From Juglans regia (Eukaryota > Streptophyta > Magnoliopsida > Fagales > Juglandaceae): a stretch of 64,000 bases of DNA. The notes beneath the pieces are model-generated. The model worked only from the letters and a program-made list of their open reading frames with translations. It did no database searches and was not told the DNA's origin. Shown piece by piece: positions 36,701 through 46,790 of this stretch (its first letter is position 1; each line of letters opens with the position of its first letter). The translations under genes were made by a program, and so were the position numbers. Where the stretch lies: positions 29,795,044 through 29,859,043 of the forward strand of contig NC_049911.1 of NCBI RefSeq assembly GCF_001411555.2, read 5' to 3'.

Positions 36701-37461
36701 CTGCATGCACGGTTCGAGGTTATAGATTCCATACTTTGGACCGTGAACGTAATAGAAAGACTCAAAACTGTGGTGTGTTGGTCGAGGGGAGTCATGGAAC
36801 AGATGATATTGACTATTATGGTGTCATACGTGATATTATCGGATTGAAATATCTGGGTGGGTCTGTAACATATGTCTTCAAATGTGATTGGTGGGATCTA
36901 GGCGGTGGTCGGGTTTCGATACATAGGGATAATCACTTTACGAGTGTCAATACTGCATCTAAATGGTACGAAGATGATCCATTCGTATTGGCTTGTCAAG
37001 CTACCCAAGTCTATTACTTGATTGATCCAATGAAAAGTGCTGATGAAGATAGTGGGGAGATAACTTGGCGAGTCGTACAAAAATTTGTTCCTCGAAATAT
37101 ATATGAAGCAGGAACGAGTGCAGATTACGAGAATAGTGGAGATGAAGATGACAATCCGATTGTTGAGGCATACCAGGAAGATGGAGAGGGTATTAACTTG
37201 TTTGTTGACCTCGGTGCACTCGAGTTGCTCCCCTTGTGTAGAGATGATGTCCCACCCGTACATCTCGACCCGTCTGTATTAAATGATCATTCAATTCAAG
37301 TCAGTTTGGAGGAAGATGAAGAAGACGAGTCAGAAGATGAATACGAATCAGAATCCGGGCAGGAGGTGGATAAAGATGATGAAGAAGAGGTGCATGATGA
37401 TGATGAAGATGTTATTGATGGAGATTCTGAAACAAGCATGGAAAATTCATCTGAAGAATAA
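33788..37461 (+). CDS. CACTA transposase TNPD (tnp2 family)
   Basis: Three exons, 33788-36336, 36434-36521 and 36610-37461, join in frame to about 1,162 residues. The start at 33788 (MDKNWM) is chosen because a TTTTTAG acceptor lies just before it; an ATG at 33776 would add four residues. The N-terminus has the transposase-associated zinc-binding pattern (YIKCPCRGCKN, then a His). The centre is the tnp2 catalytic region, with GLTTDGFNPFGNMS, LPPWRCMKAPNFLLTLLIPG, NDFPAYGNLSGWSTKGKLAC and LRHSLDVMHIEKNICDNILG. A DUF4218-like block ends exon 1 (MVHLAIHLPREV). DUF4216 is in exon 3 (TACTVRGYRFHT to VYYLIDP), followed by a strongly acidic tail. No stop or frame shift breaks it. TNPD acts in the nucleus, cutting at the element ends. 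Confidence 0.95.
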
Positions 37462-37562
37462 AAGTACTAATTATTTTATTTATATAGGTGACTATAAAAT
37501 ATCTTAAATTTTCATAATTTCTTCTAATTAATTTTCTTTGATATAATTAATTATTTTAAAGA

Positions 37563-39248
37563 ATGCCGCCAAAACAACAACGAAGAAATGTGCCTCCGCC
37601 AAGTCCAAGTCCTGAATCCATTGAGGACTCCCCACTCGAGGAATCCATTCCTGAAGATCAAGCTAACACAGAAGAGAACAACAGCCAGTCGACACCTACC
37701 AGTAAGGAAATATTGTCGTTGATAATTATATATATAGTTAATACTTTTTTCTCAATAACTATATAATTATAATTATAGTATATCTATTATTATCATGTAG
37801 TTCATGCATCTGCACGTCGCGGTCGTGGCTATACACGTGGAATCTCTCTTGAAAAAAATAGAAGGCACGGTAAACTGAAGATCACAATTCCTGATAATTC
37901 CACTGGAGGAGTGGATGATAGTGCAGCAGCGCTTTCCTCCTATATTGGCACAGTAGTTCGAGCTTATGCTCCATTTTATGTGCGCTCATGGCGAGATGTT
38001 CCGAATGAGATTAAGGAGCACATTCGAAGTCGTGTGCTGGTGAGTTTACTTTTCAGTACATTTTTTTCACTTAGATTAATATATTATATTTTTTACCTGA
38101 TTCCCTTGTTAGGATGAATTCGACCTCGACTTTGGCCGTAGCGAGGATTTAAGAACCGTGAATGAGTTGATGGCTACACTATTCCGACGTCACAAAGGAC
38201 GATGTCATGACCACTTCAAGAAGTTTGAGACGTTGGAAGAGGCTGCGCAGTCTCCTTTTCAGCAGATGAAGTTAGATGATTGGAGAAAGTGTTGTGATCT
38301 TTTCGCATCTCCAGATTATCAGGTATTTTACATTTATATCTTTTAATTATTTACATTCATATTCGTTTTATACATTATATGTATACATATTACAATTAAC
38401 ATTTTTAATATATTTTGTAGCACTTGAGTTCTACAAATGCACAGAATAGATCCGTTCTGACTGTCCACCATCGTGCCGGTTCAAGGTCATTCCACCGTCT
38501 TGCTGAAAAAATGGTAATTAAAAAATTATAGAATTCATTTATTTTCCTGATATTCTTTCTGATAAGTACTAACATTATCTTTTTAAAATTGCTAATATTG
38601 TCGCTTTGTTAGAAACGTGATGATCCTGAAAACTTTTCCCTCATTCATGTCTATGCTGCTGCTCACACTAATGAGCATAGTGAGTGGATGGATCATGTCG
38701 CTGCAGATAATTATGTAAGCAGTGTTAATTTTGTTAAATAAATTTTTTATAGAACATTTTAATAGTTTATTTCTTATTTCTATTTCTTTTAATACGTTAC
38801 TAATTATTTACGATCATTACCTTTTAAATTGCAGAGCAAAATGTTGGAGATGCAGTCGACTTCTGCGGAATCCTCTCCTAGTGACATAGACATATTCACC
38901 CAAGTGCTCGGGCCGCAGTCTAGTATGGCAAGAGGTTTGGGACGATCTATCAAGCATAAATGTTCATCCTCCTCAACCTCATCGGCTTCACAAATTAATA
39001 ATCTTACAGCAGATTTAGAAGCTGCACGGCGTGAGAATGAGTATATGAGGTCGAGACAGCAAGAGTTAGAGTCTCTCTTAGAACGACAGTCTCATTTAGA
39101 GACGCGTTTGCAGGACCAACAGAGAGACCAGGAGGAAAGAATACGCAGTGAAGTGCAAGAGCAAGTGCAACGAGAGATGATGGTGCAAATGGAGCGTGTT
39201 ATGTCGTTGCAACAGAATCCCCGTGGGCGAGGGAAAAAGAAGAAATAA
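37563..39248 (+). CDS. TNPA-like CACTA accessory protein (Ptta/En/Spm 'plant transposase' family)
   Basis: Six exons, 37563-37701, 37801-38039, 38113-38322, 38421-38513, 38613-38714 and 38835-39248, splice in frame to 398 residues. The core is typical of the Ptta/En/Spm family (Transposase_24): ARRGRGYTRGISLEKNRR, YAPFYVRSWRDVPNEIKEHI, FRRHKGRCHDHFKK and the LTVHHRAGSRSF stretch. The end is a long Gln/Glu/Arg coiled coil (about 300-385) and a basic tail GRGKKKK. It begins 101 bases after the TNPD stop, and an acceptor (TTTTAAAG) lies right before the ATG, so it could come from the same pre-mRNA by alternative splicing, as in En/Spm. TNPA proteins bind subterminal repeats, here plausibly ACGTTCGAACGT, and bring the ends together. 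Confidence 0.9.
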
Positions 39249-39379
39249 ATTTTATCAATATTTCTGACTAGTTTTAATATCTAATTTTGTACTTTTATAA
39301 GACATTGTTACTTGTTAATTGGGTATGTAATATGATACAATTGGTATTTTGTTTTTAAAATTTATTAAAATAGAATTTC

Positions 39380-39985
39380 TGATCTGTACGTTCGAATGTA
39401 AATAAAAATCGTTCGAACGTTGGTTCACACTATAACAAACGTTCGAACGTAAATACAATTGAATCGTTCGAACGTTAAACCGACTAACGTTCGAACAAAG
39501 AACTTGCATTCGGACGCTCCTTCGTTTACATTCGAAATAACGTTCGAACATTAAACGCGCTACGTTTGAACATTTACGTTTACGTTCGAACAAATATTCG
39601 AACGTTTATTGTAATTAACGTTCGGACGCATTGACATTAGAACGTAAATATGATACGTTCGAACGATATCCAACAAACGTCAACTTCTCTCATTCGAACG
39701 CCAATCGGTTGGGTATAACGTCCGAACGTTTGATTTTACGTCCGAACGTGATTTTCTGTGACAGTTCATAACCGTCACAAAAAAGGAACGTTCGAACGTT
39801 GTACCGAACGGAACACTTCCAACCGTCACTAAAAATATTTTTTGTGACGGTTGAACAGTAAACCGTCACCAAATGTTTTCTGTGACGCACTTTAGGTGAC
39901 GGTCATGGTGACGGTTTCAAACCGTCACCAAATATGTTTAGTGACGGTTTGCCATTTTTTTGTGACAGTTTCCTCTGTCACAAAA
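39380..39985. repeat. CACTA right subterminal repeats
   Basis: 39385-39795 holds full and near copies of ACGTTCGAACGT. 39750-39985 holds the GTGACGGTT / AACCGTCAC motif at least eight times in both directions. The order (palindromes inside, GTGACGG outside) mirrors the left end. Confidence 0.85.
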
Positions 39986-40229
39986 CACACATTCTGTTGT
40001 AGTGGTTTCGTTATCCTGAGATAAATCATAAGTTTGGATGCATGTATAAATATTAGCATTTTAAGATTTTATTGATTATCGCTTTAAGCTGCCGTATTTT
40101 TTTTTTCTCCAAGTCAACGATGAAGTTGAACTGCTTTGGCCTCAATAGAAAAGCAAATTTGATGAGATTTATTCCCTTGCGGAAAAAATTAATTAATTTA
40201 TTGTGATAATACTACTACAATTAGTAGAG

Positions 40230-40477
40230 TACAAAAAAAAAAAACTGTTATTATATTGATAAATCCAGATCTTTTAGAAGAAAAACATAGTACTGTGAGA
40301 TTTTTTTTTATTGAAGGTATTGTTAATGTGGATCCACTAAACAAAATTTTGACAAGAAAAATAGTTTGGAATACATCGAGAGAAATGAGATTAAAACCCA
40401 TTATTCAAGAGTTATGTATGAGGATACTCAACCTGGAGACCAGAGCTCCTGAGATTTGGATTCAATGGAAAAAATGA
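40230..40477 (+). pseudogene. Tail of copia pol (RNase H end) in the A-B element
   Basis: Open reading with VDPLNKILTRKIVWNTSREM and RLKPI, the usual end of copia polyproteins. Everything between gag-protease and this tail (integrase, reverse transcriptase) is missing. The B-C counterpart near 55300-55510 has stops. Confidence 0.7.
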
Positions 40478-40984
40478 ATAATATAATGGTAGTAAAAAAT
40501 GCTCTATTTATTTTATTTTTCATTCTTATAATGTGAGTGCATTTATCCTGTAATATTTTAGGGGATGAGTTTTTTGAGAAACTCATAATGAAATTCTATA
40601 ACTCTTATGAGTAGGGTGTAAAAAATTATAGGAGCACCCTTGACAGATTTCACCTATGTGAGCATGGGAGTAGGGCCGCTCTCTAAGAGATTTGGATTTA
40701 TTCTTAAATACACTTGTGAAACCGGGATTAATACAAGGTTGTAATGTGCTGACTTATAAAACTCATGTTAACACATGTTTGATTAATGTGATTAAAACTC
40801 ATTTCTCATAAGCAGTCATAGTTTAAGTTTGAGACCACTATTGACGCTAGAGTAAAGGTTATTATTTCACTAAGTGAGAGTTTAATGCAGAGCACACTTT
40901 CATGATACATAATAATCATTTTTTTATCTAAAAGTATCTCTCTTATTTATTTATTTTTATTTTATTAAAAACATAATGGCGGAA

Positions 40985-41926
40985 TGTTGGTATTTTTTAA
41001 TAAATAATTTTTATTAATAACGTTTATCTCTTTAAATTGGTTGAATTTAATGTTTCAGTTGCACAATTGTTTTTTAAATGCTCATTATTGTCCGTTTTAC
41101 AATCAAGCCGTTTGAACTTTAATTAATGAGCAATGCTACACAACCTCTCATCATCCACACATCATATTTTTTTAAAATTTTTAATTTTTTTTTGAGTTTA
41201 TTATTTTTAAACTAATTCAATTTTTCTATTCATTATTCATATATTAAATATTTGATAAAAGAAAAAAATAATAAAAATCTAAAAAAGTATAGTGTGTGAA
41301 AGTTGTGTAAATAATAAGAAATTATATAGATTTTTTGTTAATTTTATCAGTTAATTTCTTACCGGCTCTTAGTTAACGGTCCATAAGTTTCATTCGTTGA
41401 TTTTTTCTTTTTAATTTGGTAGTGGCTAATTATTCATTGTGCCATTTCTTGAAAATACGTTACTTTATTCACCATTTCTTAGCACAATTACGAGTGTATT
41501 TTGAATTGTTTTAAATTGAATGGAGGTTGGCATCCAGTGAGTGGGTGTGATTCAAGGGTAGTATTTTTTATTTTCGGTACGTACGAAATTAGTATATTTT
41601 TCTTTTGAAAAAGAGATAGATAAAGTGTGTATATATTTTTTGGAGAGGTCTTTCAGATAATAAAAAAGTGTTCTTTAAGTGTAGTTTTAGACTCAATTAT
41701 TTATGTAAAGTTAGTTCAAGTTATATGATAATCAGTTAGGTTGTTATATTTTAGAAGAGTTATGTCAAGATAAATTTTATTATATCGATTAATTTAAGAC
41801 TTTGTTACTTAAATATTTTTAAAGAAAGTGCTATTTCTGTGATTCAATCTAAACTGATTTCGTTGACTTGGTTTTAATTTAAATTTGATTGTAATTTTTA
41901 TTATATTATTGTGTGCTTCACCGACA
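40985..41926 (+). repeat. 3' LTR of the A-B copia element, joined to phosphatase exon 1
   Basis: TGTTGG...CCGACA, 942 bp including a 218-bp MITE. Its last base touches CTTTCGAACTTGC of exon 1. A TATA-like GTATATATTTTTT lies near 41627-41641, about 290 bases from the gene remnant, so the LTR could act as promoter for copy B. Confidence 0.85.
41123..41340. mobile_element. MITE inside the 3' LTR (A-B)
   Basis: The sequence splits the LTR at CTTTAA|ATTTTATC relative to the 5' LTR. Its ends are imperfect inverted repeats around TACACAACCTCTCA and TTACACAACTTTCA (right end complement). The same insertion is in the B-C 3' LTR (about 56173-56400), so it predates duplication of the spacer. Confidence 0.7.
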
Positions 41927-42425
41927 CTTTCGAACTTGCTTCTCTGCTCTCTCAGGTCTGATTCGCAAATCTCTCTATGTTTGGATTGTTAGCGCCCATT
42001 CGCTTCTTTGGCTATCGACTCAGTTCTGATTTGTTTTCCGATTATTTGGTGCTTGAAATGTGTTTGTGATTAGGGAATTTACCGTTTTGGCTTGTTATAT
42101 GCATGACGATGCTTGTGCTAAGATTTGCCTGAAGGTTTGGCAAATATTTTTCTTTTAATATCATTTATTAATTTGATTACGTTGTTTGGATTTATAGTCG
42201 GAGTCGGTGGTGCTGCATTTCATTAAGTTCGTGGTTGCTGGTAGTAATTGATAATTATCCATGCTTTGTTCAAACCGATTAGTTTATCCAACTATGATAT
42301 GATCCCTGCGAATAACCTCGATTCCCTTCCTTGTTTAGCTTGATTCTGCCTTGATTTTAAAGTTTCCTGGATTGCTAGGCTCAGTCTTGATCTTGTTTCC
42401 ACACTGATATAGTTTAGCTTCTATA

Positions 42426-43073
42426 TGTTAGAAGGTGGCTTGAATCAGATGGAACAGTGCATGTGTCGTAGGTTCGCTCGAGCGAAGTTTCACTTGGCTC
42501 GAGCGAAGTCAGTCAGAGAGCTTCGCTCGACCCTCGCTCGACAAGCAGCTCGAGCGGTATCCAAGTCAGAGAGCTTCGCTCGACCCTCGCTCGACATCCA
42601 GCTCGAGCGAGTTCAAGTCAGAGAGCTTCGAGAGCTTCGCTCGACCATCGCTCGAGTGTTGGCTCGAGCGAAGTGCAGAAAACCTACGTTCGCTCGACAC
42701 TCGCTCGAGTGTTCGCTCGAGCCAATGTTCACAGAAGTGAACATTACTGTTCCTATAAATACCAAACGGCGCCCACTTCCCTTTTAGAACTTCAGAAATC
42801 ACTTTTTTCATTTGTTTTTAGTGTTTTCTTGAGAGAGAAGTTATAGAGTGAGTTTTGAGAGATAACTTCCTTGTGAAGTTTTGTTGTATTCATCTGTACT
42901 CCATCTTTGTTGATAGTGAAATCTCCGATACCGACCCCACCAGTGGACGTAGGCTCATTTTGAGTCGAACCACTTAATTCTTGGTGTTCTTTCTGTGTGA
43001 TTGTCATCTTTTCTTTCGTTTAGTTCCGTTACTATACTTCGAGTTAGTCTTAGATATACAGTTATTCCCAACA
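42426..43073 (+). mobile_element. Solo LTR in intron 1 of copy B, with an array of CTCGAG palindromes
   Basis: 648 bp with ends TGTTAGAAGG...TTCCCAACA and target duplication ctata (42421-42425) / ctaca (43074-43078). The matching places in A and C lack it. The region 42470-42725 has about ten copies of GCTCGAGC or TCGCTCGA-type units with spacers that themselves repeat (AAGTCAGAGAGCTTCGCTCG). A TATA box CCTATAAATAC lies near 42754. No internal or second LTR is present, so I call it a solo LTR. Spurious ORFs cross the array. Confidence 0.85.
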
Positions 43074-43372
43074 CTACAAATTCCCTGTAGATGCCGTATG
43101 TCAAATCATCCTGAAGATTTTTTTTCACTCGATTGCTATGATCAGCAAGTTGTGGAGGCAAGTTCCCCTCGAAGTGCTCGACCCGCCCCCTGTTTTTTTT
43201 AAGCTTGATAAGATCAAAATATTTATCTATTTTTACTTTTTATATCGTTAATCTTGACGTTATTGTTATTGTTTTATTTGTCCTCCTTTTTTTTTTGTGG
43301 TTTCTACCTCAACGTGGTCAAATTGTGAACGCTTTTGGAGATTATTTTGGTATATGCTTTTTTATTAGAACA

Positions 43373-43704
43373 TTTCTAGGGATTATTCTGGCATATATAC
43401 TTTTGATGCCAAACTCGTTCCGTTGGAATCTTATATGGATCACTTGTTGCGTATGCTTTAGGGGCATCACATGGACATCTTTTGTTAACTTTATCACATA
43501 CCAAAGCATCGATTCCAATGTTGCCATTGTAACTTTTGCAATTGCTTTTGGTCTCTATTCTCGCCTTCGTTAAAACATTGTGTTAGATAGTACTTGAGCA
43601 CTTGTCTATGAACAATATTCTTGATTAGCTTCTTCAGGACAAACCTAGTAGGCCCAAATTTGTCACATGGTTATCACCTTTAGTGGAGGCCACATTTTTT
43701 TTAT
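43373..43704. repeat. 332-bp gene segment duplicated on both sides of the hAT fragment (left copy)
   Basis: Phosphatase intron 1 sequence from TTTCTAGG to CCACATTTTTTTTAT occurs here and again at 46389-46726. The right copy has small extra bases (AGTACTGG against AGTGG). Copies A and C have the segment once. Confidence 0.9.
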
Positions 43705-45424
43705 TGAGCCACGATTTCCCATTCCATCACGGTATACAGTGATGCGAGATTGTATGAAGAGGCATGCGAAGGACAAGGAGGAGATGAGGAAGATGTTTAT
43801 TACCACTGGCCAGAGAGTGTCTTTTACGACTGACACATGGACTTCTATACAGAACGTCTGCTACATGTGTATCACAGCACACTACATTGACAGTGAATGG
43901 ATTTTGCATAAAAAAATTATTGGTTTTAAAGAAATTGTGGATCATAAAGGTGCATCCATTGGGGCGAAGATGGATGATTGTTTAAAGGACTGGGGAATTC
44001 GAAAAGTGCTGTGTATTACAGTTGACAATGCCAGTGCGAATGAAACAGCAATTGATTGGTTTAAGCGGAACACGACGGTGAGAGATGATGTCATTCGGGC
44101 CCACGAGTTTATTCACGTTCGATGCTGTGCTCATATCATTAACCTCATAGTTGTTGAGGGATTAAAAGAGGTTCATGATTCCATAACCCGAGTCCGCAAC
44201 ATTGTACGATATGTGAGGGGTTCCCCTCAAAGGCTTGCCAAGTTTAAGGCAATAGCAGAAGATTTGAAGATTGAATGTTCTAGTATGCTGTGCTTGGACG
44301 TTCCGACTCGATGGAATTCTACATACATGATGTTGGATGTGGCACAGAAGTACCAAAAAGCATTCGAGCGGATGGAGGTCGAGGATGGGGGCCTGAGGTA
44401 TGCTTTGTTGGAGCCAGCAGGACAGGGGCTCGGTGCGCCAGACGCACATGATTGGACCAGTGTGAGTTATTTTGTTGAATTTTTAAGAACTTTTTATGAG
44501 ATAACCATGCGACTATCTGGATCCAAATATACGACTGCGAACTCATTTTTCAGTGAGCTCTCGGAGCTTCACTTCCAGTTGGAAAATAGTTGTACTGACT
44601 CTGCTGGATTGTTATCTTATATGGCTACGAGAATGAAGATCAAATATGATAAATATTTGGGGAATATTGAGAAGATAAATAGATTGCTATTTGTGGCTGT
44701 GATCCTTGACCCCCGAGTTAAGTTGGTCGTTCTAGAATTTTGGATAAATTCCGTCCTCGGGGCAGTGAAGGCTGGAGAGTTTATTAGATTGCTAAAAAGT
44801 GATGTTGATGACTTATATCATCACTACAGTACTAGTGCTCAGCCTTCATCCGCAGTTGGTAGCTCCTCACATTCGAGGCCGACAGGATCGACAGTTTCCT
44901 CAGGTGATACTGACCCATCTGTAGGGGTTAGAGGCAATCGTGTCATACGGCAGTATCATCAACTCATGTCAACAAGGAATATTATGCATTGTACATTTGA
45001 GGTTGAACGATATTTTATGGAAGCTGTCGAGGCACCTAGTGATGTATTTCAGTTATTAACTTGGTGGAAAGTTAATTCCACCAAGTATCCAGTCCTTTCC
45101 CGTGTGGCCCGAGATGTGCTAGCCATTCCTGTCACTACGGTTGCCTCAGAGTCGGCATTTAGCACTGGAGGTCGCGTGTTGGATGCTTATCGGAGTTCAT
45201 TGTCACCGTCAACCGTGGAGGCCCTCGTTTGCACACAGAATTGGATAAGTGAAATGCCCATTGGACTAGATACCGTTGGCGTTGATGCCGAGAGCTATAG
45301 GCTTGAATCGGGTAAGTTTATATGCTTTTAAATGATGATTTAATTATTTTTAATGTTTCTAACTTCTACTTTTTATGATTTTATAGATCTAATTGTGAAC
45401 CCTAACATAATTACCGATGATTGA
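43705..45424 (+). pseudogene. hAT transposase (RICESLEEPER/DAYSLEEPER-like), N-terminus missing
   Basis: Two exons (43705-45311 and 45387-45424) read without a stop for about 548 residues. Present are the catalytic-core motifs FTTDTWTS and TVDNASAN, CCAHIINLIV, VPTRWNSTYMML, the hAT-type RNase H-like fold (DPRVKL) and the C-terminal dimerisation domain (FQLLTWWKVNS, VARDVLAIPVTTVASESAFS). The BED zinc finger and roughly the first 150-200 residues are gone. The ORF stays open upstream into phosphatase intron sequence, where an ATG at 43667 would supply 13 foreign residues. Whether any protein is made is unknown; DNA binding through BED is lost. Confidence 0.85.
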
Positions 45425-46387
45425 GAGTTTGGAACGGACGCTACTTGAGAGTTGGGATGGAGTTGAGAGAACCTCCTTTCTTGGTAAGAATCAAATTATT
45501 CTTTTACCGTATATAATTTTTTATTATCAATTTTTTTTCATCTATTGATTGCTACTTTCTATCTTCATTTCAGGCGTGACCAATGGAACATTGGGGTTTG
45601 AGTGAAACCCGTGTTTAATTTTTATGTAGTTATATTTCAAGACTGAGTCATATTGTTATTACGTTATAAATGAGACTGTTATAACTTATGGCTGCATCAT
45701 ACATGTTATTTACTTTTTAAACTATTTATATAGTTATATTTATGTACTTATATCCCGAGCAAATACGTGGGATAAGTACTCTTTATTCTATAGTTTCTAT
45801 TAGTACTTATCCATCCTCTCTCAAAAGTTTATAATTTATTATCAAACTGAAATTAATCGAATTATACAAATTCGTACCATCATTCTTTTCTATAAAATTT
45901 TAAATTTGTGTAATTTTCAACTCATGAGTCATGAGCACTTTTAATGCTAAATTTCAGGCGGACATAAAACAAATTAAAGATATAATCAAAATTCAGTAAC
46001 AAAATCAGAACGAATATTTAAATTATTGAAAACTCTTATAAACCAAATATTTGTAGATGGTTCACTTTTAAAAAAATATATATATGTTGCCCACTATCTG
46101 AAACGAAATTGAACAACAAAATTTAAATAATAATAAATAAAAAAATCTGAAATTGAGTTCGGAGTCGGAGCTCCGACCTCCGTTCGGAACTCCCTCCGAC
46201 CTCCAGTCGGAGTTCCGATCGGACGTTCGGAGTTCCGATCGGAGGTCGGAGGTCGGAATCGGAATCGGAATCGGACTCCGACTACGTTCGGAGTCGGAGT
46301 CGGAGGGGAACTTTGGCTCCGACTTTTGTTGGTGTCGGAGGTCGGAAATGACAACTCCGACTCCGTCGGAGTCGGAGGCCACCCCTA
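43705..46387 (+). mobile_element. 5'-truncated hAT transposon in intron 1 of copy B
   Basis: The right end is intact: it reads GGCCACCCCTA, the complement of the TAGGGGTGG start common in plant hAT elements, preceded by many (T)CGGAGTCGGA subterminal repeats (46155-46380). TTTCTAGG follows and could be one half of an 8-bp target duplication. The left end is missing: intron sequence passes directly into the transposase coding region. The element is therefore cut and could not move by itself. Confidence 0.85.
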
Positions 46388-46388
46388 C

Positions 46389-46726
46389 TTTCTAGGGATT
46401 ATTCTGGCATATATACTTTTGATGCCAAACTCGTTCCGTTGGAATCTTATATGGATCACTTGTTGCGTATGCTTTAGGGGCATCACATGGACATCTTTTG
46501 TTAACTTTATCACATACCAAAGCATCGATTCCAATGTTGCCATTGTAACTTTTGCTATTGCTTTTGGTCTCTATTCTCGCCTTTGTTAAAACATTGTGTT
46601 AGATAGTACTTGATCAGCACTTGTCTATGAACAATATTCTTGATTAGCTTCTTCAGGACAAACCTAGTAGGCCCAAATTTGTCACATGGTTATCACCTTT
46701 AGTACTGGAGGCCACATTTTTTTTAT
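46389..46726. repeat. 332-bp gene segment duplicated on both sides of the hAT fragment (right copy)
   Basis: It repeats 43373-43704 and continues uninterrupted into the rest of copy B. Confidence 0.9.
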
Positions 46727-46790
46727 GTATTTTTTTAAAGGGGATGATCTTATGATTTTATGTTGGTTGTTTTCTTTTATGACCACAGAC

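Larger units (their letters stand above)
28043..40004 (+). mobile_element. Complete CACTA (En/Spm-type) DNA transposon, 11,962 bp
   Basis: The left end CACTACAACACAAT and right end (reverse complement) CACTACAACAGAAT form short terminal inverted repeats. The flanks are GTT (28040-28042) and GTT (40005-40007), the 3-bp target duplication expected of CACTA elements. The paralogous B-C spacer reads GAGATTTGGTTTCGTTATCC near 55034, a perfect empty site with a single GTT. The element contains intact TNPD- and TNPA-like genes, a third ORF on the other strand, subterminal repeats, two tandem-repeat blocks and a long inverted repeat. Nothing visible rules out autonomy. Confidence 0.97.
26011..41926 (+). 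mobile_element. Ty1-copia LTR retrotransposon between copies A and B, defective, carrying the CACTA insertion
   Basis: The 5' LTR is 26011-26730 (TGTTGG...CCAACA) and the 3' LTR is 40985-41926 (TGTTGG...CCGACA). The target duplication is cttta (26006-26010) against ctttc (41927-41931). The left flank AGCGTCCTTCTTGCTTT and right flank CTTTCGAACTTGC together equal phosphatase exon 1, so the element inserted inside that exon. Inside are a broken gag and the tail of pol; reverse transcriptase and integrase are absent. The 3' LTR is longer because of a MITE at 41123-41340. Without the CACTA element the copia is about 3.95 kb. Confidence 0.85.

Noticed and set aside
42425..42787. 120-residue Arg/Ser-rich ORF in intron 1 of copy B
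   Set aside because: It is created by the repeated GCTCGAGCGA units of the solo LTR. The reading is repetitive and out of family character.
46068..46395. Overlapping ORFs on both strands full of SDSE / RSE / GIGIG patterns
   Set aside because: Products of the CGGAGTCGGA subterminal repeats of the hAT element, open in several frames at once.
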